Positions 13,901 through 27,094 of a stretch of 64,000 nt of DNA are shown here, in pieces. Origin of the DNA: Fasciola hepatica (lineage: Eukaryota > Platyhelminthes > Trematoda > Plagiorchiida > Fasciolidae); assembly GCA_948099385.1 (NCBI GenBank), contig CANUEZ040000159.1, positions 4,668,501-4,732,500 on the forward strand. The letters are read 5' to 3'. Numbering within the stretch: the stretch's first letter is position 1; every line of letters begins with the position of its first letter. A model generated the notes under the pieces. It did not search any database. It worked only from the letters and a program-made list of their open reading frames with translations, and was not told the DNA's origin. The position numbers and the translations under genes are program-made.

Positions 13901-16900
13901 TTACTCTAGGGGGGGGGGAGTGAATTTTTGATTCATGCATCTTCTGCCACAGCGGAGGCCTCTTTGATTGGGGGCATGTGCTCGTGTCCCGCACCGCTGA
14001 GAGGCGGTTCAGCAAAAGCAAGGAAAATATTTTGGCGTCCATGTCCATTAGACTGATGCCACGGTAGTTTTTGGACAGTCTAGTTGCCTTTATTCGAAAT
14101 GGAGAGTAATGTCGAAGTTCCCCAGTCTGTTGGGAATTGTTCCCTCCCCTGGATTGAGAAAACAGAGTATGGAGTTGCTCAAGTAGTGTTGAAAGACATG
14201 ATTTACATACTTTCGGTGCAATCCCATCTTCTCCAAAGGCTTTCCGTTTGTTCAGCTTTTGTCTTACGTTAGTAATATCATCTCGGCTTGGTAGGTTGCT
14301 ACTAACTTCGTAACACTTGCTGTAGATTGCTAGGATTTGGTCCACAGAGCTTGCAGCAGGACGGTTCAGTAAACAGTGTAAGTGTTCGGTCCATCGGTGC
14401 ATTTTTAGTCTGCTCAGAAATGAGCCGCTCGGAAGCGTCGTGAAACAGGGGTTCTACTGACTCTCGCTTACCGGATGCTATACGGATTAGGCGGAAGAGC
14501 TCTAATAGTTCACTGCCATTAGACACAGTCTCAGTGGTTTCCGTGATTCGGTCCAGTAGCTGTTGCGGTCACTTCTGGCCGAACGGGTGACTTTGTGTCG
14601 TTTACCGCGGAAGTCTCAGTAGCCATTTAGGCGAACATGTCTAGCCTTTGAGGATAACTGAAAAGTCACCCCTGAGATCCAGTTTTTCTGTTGTCGTCCC
14701 ATGAACCCCAGTCCGTCTAGAGCGGATTATTAGATTAATGCCTTCAGTGAAGTCCATCGGTTTGCCGCTGTCACATTTTCACCTAAGAACGTGGTGGCTA
14801 GATAGGAGGCAATAGCATCGGACATCGCTTGGCGCTTTCTCGGTGATCCTAGCGCTACTGTGTTAATCCACTTCGGGGCAGAGTTCTTGCGGCGGTTGGC
14901 TAGTGGATCTTGAAGCGTGCACGGGCGAGGGTGTGGTCAGCACCATTCTAGTTACCAGTCTTCGACCCCGGCGGTACCCTCAGTCCTCAGTCGAAGATTA
15001 CTAGCGTGATCGTACCAGATTTTAGTTGATCTGGTTAGCTGTGTGGCCGTTGTTGGAGTACCACATCAGCAAACGCTCCCGGGAGTGTTTGAAGCAGGTG
15101 TTGGTAACGGTTAGGCTGTCGCAGTCTGCAAAGTTGACGGGACGTTTGCCATTGCTGCACTACTGTGGTAGACCATAATTTTCCCAAAATGTGATTAGTC
15201 GCCTGGGTGGTGGTGGAGGCACCAATGCGGGCGTTCCAGTTCTCTGCAACCAGGAGAATGTCACGTTTATCACTTCTTGTATTCTGTCGTAGAGCTCGTC
15301 CTTTGCCGCTTTTTCGGCTGCAACCGGTGGTGATCAAACGATTATCATTCGTGGACTTAGGACAGCAACGACACGAGTTCTGTTCCCGCCATCGCCTGTC
15401 ATGACCCCATTTGGCAGCTTTTCATTGGGCCCGGCCCCCTTCCTGAATTGTTATACTTTGTTGTATAATAAACAGGAAGAAGCAAAGAAAATATTATTTA
15501 TTACCTAGTGACCACGACAGCCGATTTTTTTTAGGGTAAGGCGTGAAAACGAGCTAAGGCTATCCGAGAGGATATCGTATTCCATGCGACCAGTGTCTTG
15601 TTATCCTTGTTACTAACAGCTGTCGCGACTCCATGAAGCCCGGAGCTGTCCGTGGATAGAGGTGGCAACTGTCGTCCGCTCCGGGAACTTTTATACATCG
15701 GGTGCCAGAATTCGACAGCCGAAAGTCTAAGAGACATGCGATTTTAATGCGGTAGTCATGTAGCGTTTGCGCGTTGATGGCTTGGCTTCTGATGTCCAAG
15801 GGCTTTCTCACATTGCAGCGGACGATTTGAATGTGATTTCATGTATAAGACTCCCAGCTAGCATATTTTTCACCCAGGCAGCAGAGAAAACACGAGGCGC
15901 GTCGCTTATCGGGAATGCCGTAGCATGAACGGTCTGCTGACGAGCTTGTCATGAAAAGTCTTCGGAATGAGGTACGAAGTGGCGTCCCCAGTGTCTAGGC
16001 TTTTGTTCGAGGTAGCAACCGAAACCAGAGCACAGAGGCGCAAGGTTAATGGTTGAATTAACTTTTTTTAACTGAACTGGTTATGGAGTATAACCCTTCA
16101 ATTATGCACACGGAATAGAAGAAGGATGCGTAAGACGTGATGGACAAAACTGAAAGTTGTAACGTGTTATCTTTAAGAGCACGAATATAATAGATTATCC
16201 CCTATTGAGCTGTTTTAGATAATGATGATCTCTTTGTTTTGAATTAACCTTTTTTTCTGTTTGCCAGCAGCAATGTAGGCAGCAGAATGAAACTTATCAA
16301 GTTTCTAACTGGTATTAGTAAGACGGCCAAACTATCGTCACTGTGCGAGAATTCCGATTCTGATGTTAGGATATGTCGTCAAATAATCCCCCTGTACGCC
16401 GGGAGCCTGTACCGATGTGGAAATCAGTGTGCATTGCTCTAGCGCTTTACTCCATTTACCTGGCTTTCTTCGAAACCTTTGAGATCGTTATCGATATGAT
16501 TGTTCTTATTTGCTAACTACACACGCGCATACATATAGGCTTACACAAAACCAGATAATTATGGTCATTCTAGGCAACCTACCCCCGTGATTAAAGTGTA
16601 GGGTTGCTTACCGCAGGAGAGCGCACGTGAACTGCCCGTAGTATCAGACGTTTTCATCTGCTTTTAGCGTGTATCCTTAACCTTGACCACTCATCACTTT
16701 AACCGTGTAGCATCCAGCCATACAGTGTGCGTTCGCACGCGTTTAATTTTTTTACTCGACGTTATGATGTACGAAATCTGTTAAGCCCATCCTTTTTTTC
16801 CTGCGATTCCTTTTGAACCAAACCACCAAATCTGGCATACCCTTGTCCAGTGCCCGGCTATATCAGATATACCGGATAATTTGCCTCGAAGTGTACGAAA

Positions 16901-19900
16901 TACTGTGTATCTCAGCTATGGGACTATTGGCGAAAACAATAAACTGGGGTGCAACCGTAACTGCGTTAGTCGTCAGGCCTTATTTTCACTACTCAGGACG
17001 GTTAGATATGCGTTATTGGACAGTGTTCACATCACACATGCCTGAAGTCCATTCGGGCTGCACATTCTGTTTAGAATTAGTGATCTCTCGTTTATCAAAA
17101 CAGAAGAATGGTATGATGCACATGGCTGTCTCAGCTGAAACAATAAAAAGTACCCGCATTCAAAGGTTCGGAGATAAGCATACACCAGATTTCAAAAAAG
17201 TTTCCAAACAGACAACAGTTATTCGTAGCTTTTGAAAGAACGCAGGTCATCGTATTGCGGAGATAAAAAGTGGAATCCGAAAAAGAAATCTCCGAGAAGT
17301 CCATGATAAAACTTGTGTGATGCTTCGAACCAACTTAAAAGTGCGTCAAAGCTTCATAGGTCCTTGCAAATGAATGGGAGCGTTCTGTGTGCACAAGAAC
17401 TGCGGTCCGCGCTGCACTTGCGGTGCAAAAAGACGAGACCACTACCTTAGATGACTAATCATCAAGATCGAGAATAATGGACCGCAGGTCGCATCACCTG
17501 GAATGTTGAGTGGAGTGATGTGATATTTAGCGATGCAAAAAGATTTAGTTTTGATGATCTGATGGGATCATGTACTGCTGGCATGACTTCAGGGAGGGCA
17601 AGCTAGAGCTCAGTCGTTGGACTTTTGTGGGGTGGGTCTGGGGTGCGAATTTTTGATGATCGAAAATCTCAGCTAGCAATTCTAAATGGGAAGCAAACGA
17701 CGGACTCCTACATCATAACATTGGATGAATTTCTTCCGACGATTCCCTAGAACCGATGGGGACCCATGTCCTTTCAATATGATAGTGTGGCTATACACAG
17801 CCAGCCTCAAATGTGGCTTCTTAACTGGAAAATTAAGGTTATGAACTGACCCGCTCATAGTTCAGGATTGAAACGGACTTTAAATGTCTAGCGTCTGTTA
17901 GTTAGACGAGTCTGTGCTGTTGGAAAAGTCTTCGTTAATCTGCCCGACTTGACATCCGCTGTCCTCGTTGAATGAAACAACATAGAACCTAAGGCCATCC
18001 GGGACAACTTTGGGAACATGGATGAACACTGTATTTCAGTTTTTAACGTTTTTAACTAGCTGGTTGTTTTCTCCATTCGTCCAGGGGCAAATTTTACAGC
18101 ACTCCACACCATTTTATGCACATTACCCGGGATAAATCGACTTATATGGATCATCTTTAAAATCGGTGTGTTCTTTGGTTCAAAATTAACAGGTTGTGTT
18201 TAACAACATTTTATGTGCTATTTTTGCTTCGCCTCCAGAGTTTTGGTCGTCACTGTCAGCCAGTTTGATGTCTTATCGAACAAACTAGAATAAGGATAGC
18301 CGAAAAGGAACACATTATTTGAGTAGTACATTCGTACGAGAAAGTTTTGTCTCTTGCAGTAAGCTCTACATAGTTCAGTTCAGTTAATTAAACCATCAAC
18401 CTCCCGCTATTGTGCTTTGAATTTCGTTGTCACCTCGCAGCATCGTTGAGTCAAGGGCAAAAAGATAGAAGCATAAAGCGAAAACAAACCGAAAACAAAG
18501 TAGTAAACGAATAACATAACCGAATACAACTACTTGATTGACCGCGACAACTAGCCACATCACTCAGTGTCTCCCACTATTTGATGGGCGGGTCTCGTGG
18601 ACCCCAACCCGCAAGTCCCACACGTCCTACTTGGCCAAGCTTTTCATACACTTCTCCCATGTCATGGACCGACCACCTCGACCTACCTACAACTACTACT
18701 TGCCTCGGAGAACAACACACGCCGAGGAAGTCTGTCGATGGGCATGCGTAACACATGTCCCACTCATCGTAACTTGTTGAGATTCAGTACTTGATCTAGT
18801 GCCTGACTATTGTTTCCCAACATCCTTCGCCAAACGTCAGCATTGCTGATACGGTGCTCCCACCATATTCGAGCAACGCTACAGAGACATCGACGCTCAA
18901 ACGCCGACAATCTTCGCCTATCTTCTACCCGCAACGACCATGTTTCTGAGCCGAAAAAAGAACATATCTAACCAGCGCAATAAACGCTCAACCATCGAAA
19001 GACTATCGGATATCACGCCAACGCTACCGATAGTTGAGGTTCGTAAAAGCCAATTGCACCTTCTGGATGTTCGATGACATTTCATCCGAGATCTGACCAC
19101 CTGGTGAGATGTAACTGCCCAAGTAACAAAACTTATCTACTTGAGCTAGGGATTCCCCTGCTAAGACAAGGTTTAGTGTAGCGTCAACCCAGTCTTGCAG
19201 TAGAATTTTACATTTTGAAGGTGCAAAACATATCCCAAGCATTGTTACGCTGTTGTTTAAGCTATCTAAGAAAGCTTGCAATTTACCTGGATGTTCACTC
19301 AAGAGGACAATATCGTCTGCGTATTCCAAGCCAGATGGGTTACTGCTTGCCGTCACTTTACTCACTCTACTCTTCGCATGTCCCATGGTCAAGCCGGCGT
19401 TGGGATCGCTTTGAGCGCGAGAGCTGAGTGTGCACTGCTAGACTAGCTTCTAGTGAACAGTCGTTTGTGTGCAGTTCGGTTGGATGGTTCTGTGCGTGTC
19501 ATCAGCAACAATCGAGCGTCGCTGCTTGTTCATCGTATCTGCGTACCCGTCCGTGGACTGCAGTTCCTCAGGGTCCAAGGCCGAATCCAAGCCGCACAGA
19601 CTGGCATAGCGTCCTTTTACGTCTTCACAACGTTGGACTCAGATTGACTACGTTATGATTGGCCACCGTTGGCGGGGATCAATTGAAGAGTACCATTTAT
19701 TTAGGTCTGCGCCTGTGGATTCAAATAAAGTCTTGGTACGTGCTCGCTTCTGTTTACGTCTCACCAGTGGTCTCGCCAACGTTGAAACCACCCGTCATGC
19801 ACAGTTGCTTCTAGACGAAAACCGACGACCTACTTTTCAGGCAGAGCTATCTGCACGGTTATCGATGCAGCCGGATGTCCAAACCAACAATGAACGCCGG

Positions 19901-22900
19901 CAACAGCTCAAGGAACCCTTGCCCATTGCTTTCAATAACACACAAGACCCTGATTCAAGTAAGCTTCACAAACGATGGATATATTCGACATTACTTGCCC
20001 CGTTGGATGCTCACAGATCCGTCCCTCCGGATGCCACATTCAATGAGGTACGCAAATCCCAAACGCCAACTGACTGGGAGACTGAGAAATGACCGTGAGA
20101 AATGGTAAACTGCTAAATTTAGGAAATGGAAAAGGTTGCATCTGTTGGCAATACTCACAGTAGTTACCGTTTAATTAGAGGTACCATTCCACGGAAGCCA
20201 GTAGTAAATGAGTTAACCGAGGAATCCGACGGCGCACTGATTCACTCTCAGGACATCGTCTGGACCGTTGGGCGAAGTATTTCAAGGAACGATTCAGTTG
20301 GCCCACTTCAACAGTGGACCTTCCGAATATACCTACCAGAGAAGCGATGCAGATATCACTCTTCCATCAGAAATGGGGGTCATGTAGGAGAAAGGTTACT
20401 TTAATACGAACAAAGCTGCTGGACTGGATGAGTTGTCTCCATCTTTTTCAAGGGTGGAAGCAAAGCTTTGGCTTCGGAGTTACCGAAACTCCTCTGGGTA
20501 ATTTGGATTAGCGAGCAGATTGCCGGGGAATGGTGTGAATCGGTGATTTTGCCGATATACAAGGTGGTCTAAAGCCGGCTTGATTCTCACGCGTACACAT
20601 TTTGTGGGTGCTGAGAAATCGATGGAGAATAAGCTCGGCAAGCAGTTTGGATGCGATACTTATCAAGCTGATTCCCCACACGTTTTCACAAAAGGACTTG
20701 CCACGTTTCTTGTTAATCGGCACAATGACCGATTCATACCACTCCCTGGGAGTTTGTCCACTATCCCAAACTATCCGGAGGAGTTTTGTGAACTCGGGTG
20801 GTATCCGAGTGGTTTAGAGCCTTTGATTACCACCTCGGGGGTTTAAAGTTCCCATCCCCGCCATCAGTTACTTTGGTGGTAGACAGTAATCCACTGTCAT
20901 CCGGCTCATTGCCACGTCTGAACTATTGGGACCTCATGTGGTTCTCCACTCCAAGTCTCAGAGTCTGGTTACTGGTTATCTCTAAGAATTAGAGATATTC
21001 CGTGCGGCAGGGCTAGTCGGACAGTTTCACCCGACTATCCCTGGGACCACTTACTGCTGTCTGTGTTGCAGTGGACGCACAACTGCGTATGCACATGCAT
21101 GCACCCACAGTCATGTACACACGCAACCTCCGCAATAATGTGGGGGTAGATACCACGCATTTTGGACGTGGTTTGCGTCACCTTCAGCACGGAATATCTC
21201 TACCCACTCTGCAATGGACAATGGCTAAAGGTTGTATGTCAAGGCCAAAGAATGATGGGTCGTGTCTAAAGAATGGTGGGTTTTGGCAAGGGCTCAATGG
21301 GAAAAGGTGAAGAATCGGTATCACCGGACACCCGAAGAGTAGAGCGAGAGGCAGGTTATATCTGGGGTGCGAAGAATGATCACAGAAATGTGTGCGTGTT
21401 TCCGACACGCGGCATTTGTCGATTTTAAAAGTTTCCAAAATTCTATCGAGGACAGCCGGTTGCCCTATGCGACATACTGCGTGGACGGGGAATGCTGCCA
21501 AGTGAAGTGAACATGTAAGGTTTAGAAGTATATCCTACTTCTGAACTACGGCTTTCTTCAGAGCCGCCATTTCCCGTGGCGTGTTGCACGGACCTTAAAT
21601 CAAAGGGAGCAAGAGAAGTTAGTAAGGCCTTTCACAGAAAGGATGCTAGAGGTTTCTGTGCGAATTATACTCCACAGCTGCCCACACCACAGAAGCAGTT
21701 TTTCTTTGGGAACCCTAACCGGAGCATTGTTCCTAAAAGTTTCATAGTCGTCAGCGTGTGATGTTGCTCGCCACCAACAAAACAACAGTATTTAGAGCAC
21801 ACAACACCTTTACTTTGACTTTGGGAAATAGCGATAAATTCTACCTAAAGATACACCTGATCGACTGCACGGTGTTTGGTTTCTTGTATACTTCATGTTC
21901 GCGTCACTCCCACCGGCTTTTTCCAATCTTTTCGGTATTTCACTTTTATGGAGATAACGGGCTTTATTTTTGATGTTCCCTTAGCAAAGTCGTTGAGCGA
22001 AGCGTTATATTAGGATGTTGTCACCTCTCTTTCAGACGAAGTCTACGCTCAGCTGCGCTGGTGTTGTTTACAGGAGCACGAACAGTTGGCCCGATCAGGC
22101 ACAAGTTGCCTCGAGACGCTGATTCTTTCGACCGGGAAGCGTTTCACTTACAAGATTTGGGAGCGTACGGTTGATCTCATTGTAAATCTGTTCCGTGACA
22201 CAGTCCCCCACCAGCTGTTGACGTGGAGACCGGTACGTTTTCCCGTTTTTTCTCCGATGTGATTATTTTGACCGTTCACGACCTATAAAAGAAAATGGAA
22301 AAATGATTCCGCCATATGGTTCGTCCTTCGTGCGCTCGTTGTTCGGTTTAATCGAATTCTCGAGCCGCGGTCTTTTGGTTGGTGCCACTCGCATATTTCG
22401 TGGCCAAGGTGTTTCAACCCAACTCATCAGTCATTCACTGTCCTAACTAATTTGGCGGTCTGTTTGTCCATGCCATATGAAGCACTTAGTGTTAGTCTAC
22501 CTTAATATTCCATTTACGTCGCGTTAGATTATTGCTCTGTGTCAACACTAAACCTGACAACACTTGACGTCATGAGGTCACGTCGATAAACAGTTGAGTG
22601 TTTCTGTGTCCATTACGTCATTGTTTACAACGAAAACGACGGTCTCATCATACTTTTTTCAAGAGTTGAGAATGAGGTAAACTGTGCATTTGTCCCATTA
22701 TTTCTTTCATTATCAACGCTTTGCCAACAAATTGGTGTACGTTCAGAATGTCCGGCTATGTACGACGCGGCAGTAGACTGCTTGCCTAGCCTTTTGCCCG
22801 TCTATCCTCTGATGCGTTGTCGTTCAAGAAATAGTTTTTGATAAACGCATATAGTACTAGGTGTGAGGAATTAAAAAGAGCTGCTTCGTTGGCAAAGAGC

Positions 22901-25900
22901 GAAACTGTCCTTAGAAAAACTAATCCGACTCCGCCGTTAGACGGCGGAAAAAAATGAGGCAACTGATTTAGTTTCAGCAACGTCTCTTAAGTCGTTGATC
23001 AGATCACTATGAGGAACGCTTTAGTTAGGCTTTATTCATCGTGCATATTTCGGCGATATATACTAGTGAAAGGTTGCAGGTAAATGTCACTAATCCCTTG
23101 AAAGCAGATCACCTGCGACAGATTTTGTGAACTGCATTAATTTTCTCCTTTCCTTTTCGGAAGTGCAGGCTAAGCTTTAGGGTTGAAATTTCTCAAACAT
23201 ACAAATCATTTGGAAAATTGAACAGATCCATGCGGATTATCTTTTTTATTGATTTTATCCACTCCCATCTTGCAATTAATTGTAGGATACAAATTCCACT
23301 CTGGAAGATGATAAACCATCCATGAGGCGTTCGGGTTCTGTCGGGGAGTCCAATACCGGAACCTACACGCACATGCCTCGCTACCTTGTTCAGGCGCATC
23401 TGTTCGCTGATCTGTTAATTAAGTGTGTGGTTCAGTACGAGTTAATCCAAACAGTAGATCATATCTTGTTCTACTCTTCACACAGTCGTAACGAGGACGC
23501 GCACTATGTGACCGCTGCACGTTCTCTGGCTTCTGCCTCTTATCCAGCGTACGCAGTAGCTCTGGTTACTGCGGCTTCAGTCGGTTCCACCGCCGCCGCC
23601 GCGCCCACGGATAGAACATTAGGTAAGTGCAACACTTCTTGGAATGAATTTGTTCCGTTTCCGTATATTTATTTCTGCCGCAGATCCCGACGGAAAAACT
23701 GTACCGTTTCTTTTCATAAAGTGGTATTCTGGTTTTGAATCATTTTCATCGTTAGGTCCATACGGCTGGACCAACTCGTCACCTCAGTCGATCGACACAC
23801 AATGGTCTCCTGATGAAACCACCGAATCTCAGAATAAACACCAGGAAGATTCCCTGACTTCTCCCGCGGTGATATCAAACAAATCTCAAGAGGAGAATGA
23901 CACTTTTGTTAGTCAAGAGGAAGAGGAAGAAGAACAATCTTGGTACCTCGGACCGGGTGGGTCTCGAATTGCTCTTGGTCCCAGTTCATTGCCACCAGAT
24001 CCTCGGGGCATGTTCGCTTGTATGTCTCCGCAGCATAGACTCCGTCTGGCGCGTTGCCTGTTAGAATCGCACGCATTTGCCAAACAGTTCAACTCAAACG
24101 ATGAACAACGGAATGTGTTATTTGAGGCTGGTGAGTCTTTCTGTGTGTTAGCCTTCTTGTTTGACATTGTCGGCCTTTCAGATATAATTGCCACCAGAGC
24201 TTAGAAGCGACTCTAGTTTATGGTGTTTGGAATAAAACTAAACTCTTCACTTCCCTTGATGGCCAGTTAACAAATATTAGAGCAGTTCTAAGCCGTTTAA
24301 TGGCACATGTGGTGATGGTGGTATTAACAGTAATAATAATAGTGATAATGTTGCATATATTCACCAATAACATAGTACAGAGTACTGCAACTCAATGTAC
24401 GCAAAATACGGACGAAAACTGAAGACTAGGAAGAATGACACAAGAGGCTTCTCAGTAATTAGAACACAAATTTTCGCTACACAATAGCCGCTTACTTTGA
24501 CTCGGAGCCGCGTCTGACAAGGTATCCTACCAAACGTGTTGTGCGTATTGGTGTCATCAGCGAAGCAGATGCAAAAGGGATCCTGTTTCCATGTTCATTT
24601 TCCTCATCGGTGGTAACTTGAGTATTATCAACAGAGTTATAGGAAAATATTTTATGTATTGGGTTGATACTGCAGGGAAAAGGCTGAGCTGTTCGGCCGC
24701 CAACATCTCAGCCATATCTTTTTGTAGAGCGAGTGAACGCGAGAGAACAAGAACGGCTATATATGTTGCAGGCGTGTGTAGTGTATGTAAAATGTGAGTT
24801 AGCTACTGACGTGCTGCGTAGACCAACGTACGAAGTTTAATGAGACCCTCTCCAAAAGTCTTTCACTAACAAGATAATCAAGCGAAGCCAAGAGACCGCG
24901 ACTGTTGTAAACCAGTGACCATACACCATTTGGGGAGGGAGTTAGAAGTTCTTCGATACACTATTGTAGTTTGAGTGAACCGGTGCGCAGTAGTACGGTT
25001 TACGCACCTCTTCTGGGATATCTTATCATATGGCGTAAACGCGACATTGGGCATTGGCTCCATTCGCTGGCGAACCGCATTCGCTACATCACAACCCTGT
25101 CCATGGCTTTATACAGAGTTTAGTTTGTGAGAGCGCTTCACAGATGAAAAATCAGCATCCTTCAAACGTCGCCATCGATTGTTCGTGACCGCTTATTCAG
25201 CGAATTTAGTACTCGTCTTGGTCACCACATTGACTAATGTTCCCCGATCCGCGGTCTGGAGAAGCTCCCGTTAGTATTACTCTGCTTTGGCAGGTCATTA
25301 TAGGTAGTTCACTGCTTCGACCTTTAGATCCACAGTATATTTTATTATATGCTTGCGCATGTGTGTATAGACCCACTGCAGTATTGGGACTTACTGGCCA
25401 CCCGACTCTAATGCATAGAGTGGAGACCCACATAAGATAATAGTCGGTCGGGTGTTTTACTGAGCCGGAAAACAGCGGATAGCTGTCTAGCATCAATCTA
25501 TATGTGACCGTGATTGTCTTGAATGTTTTTTTCTTCTCATAGCTTAAGTTCAGCAAACTATCAGTGGTCTGTTGGTCGAACTGAGCATCGAGATAACAAA
25601 CGTTTCATCACCAAACGAGATATCGTCTTCTGTTTTAGATCAATTTCCCGATAATATTGTCCAATTGTGATTGGGCGGAAGGATCAGTAGGGCTTAAGAT
25701 CACCGCGGGCTATTCAGCAACCAGATTTATTCTCTGAACCAATGTTTTTCTTAGATGGGTTGCCATGATTGAGGTTGATTGCGCGCATCTCGGCTAGCGT
25801 TGCCTACTAAGTCTGGTGGTGGCTGGAAGATGGAAGCTATCAAACAGTTCATGCATAATATGATGGAACGGTATGGGAACATTGATTAGCTGACTTTACC

Positions 25901-26997
25901 CTGATGGACGTGATTGGATTTCTAGGCGAGGTCTACTAGTTTCAACTGATCGATGAATTGAACCAACGTAGGGTATAAAGGATAAGATAAATACTAGTAT
26001 CATATCCACGCTCAGACCTCATTTACCCAGTGCTTCTGTGAGGGTATGGCCTCACGCATTGTTTGATAGACGGCCTAGTGACGCTAGCAGACAGCACTTC
26101 AGCGCCTGTCCGGAATCCAGATCAAGGACTGAACCAGCGGATTCGCGATCGACAGGACGGTGGGATAACGGATGCCCGTCATTTGAATACCATGCTCACA
26201 TAGATGAGGTTTTTTGGGACATTTGGATATTTAGGCTGAGAGACAATGTCCATATCTTGTCGAAGTGCCGTGGACACCCGTTTTCTCGCAATGCATTGCA
26301 AATAATTCCTATCGCTTATCTACGTAAACATGGAAATTTGAGGAGATGTGATGTCTGAAACGCTGAGCCCTAGACTATCGTATACCTTAGCAAATACATT
26401 CAAGGCTGCGTACAAAATCAGGCCATACGTGCGATTGAAACTGGAAGACAAATTACGAAACAATTCGGTCTCCTTTTTTGTGTACTCTTCTTCATGTTCC
26501 TATGGAGGAGAATACGTGGGAAGAACAACTAGGCGTCTCTCTGAGCGAGTAAAAGAGCATTGTCCCAAATAGATAGCGAAAGGAATCCACAAAACAGTAA
26601 CCAGTGCGATCCTAGTGCAATGGAGTGTGAATGGATACTCTTCATTGAAGAGCCCAACAATGAATCACAACGTGATTTCTCATAGTTATTCGTGTCTGGG
26701 TCACTGCTAACCCAACGAACAACGAAGCTGCATGTGCAAGCGCTCATATTGATAGTAAGTAGTATGTAAACGTGCGGACAAAATTTCCCCGGTCGTGTGC
26801 TTTCGAGGAAATTTTGTCCACACGTTAACATACTGCTTACCATCAATATGAGCGCTTGCACATGCAGCCCCGTTGTTCGTTGCGTTAGAAGTGACCCAAA
26901 CACGAATAACTATGAGAAATCACAGTTGTGATTCATCTGTGGGCTCCTCAATGAATAGTATCCATTTACACTCCAGACGATTCAAATTAGATTCTAG

Positions 26998-27094
<97 letters not shown>

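Larger units (their letters stand above)
18622..21304. repeat. Left copy of intronic inverted duplication (two blocks with unique spacer)
   Basis: Block 1 (18622-19329) pairs with 28827-29534: position x maps to 48156 minus x. Block 2 (19655-21304) pairs with 29534-31183: x maps to 50838 minus x. The 325-base spacer 19330-19654 is absent from the right copy. Translated frames are identical or differ by single residues across both blocks, which implies near-complete nucleotide identity even though the elements themselves are old and broken. Confidence 0.9.

Noticed and set aside
16813..17235. 140-codon open frame upstream of the Tc1 fossil
   Set aside because: It shows no helix-turn-helix or transposase motif and does not align with a Tc1 amino terminus, so it is not called a gene.
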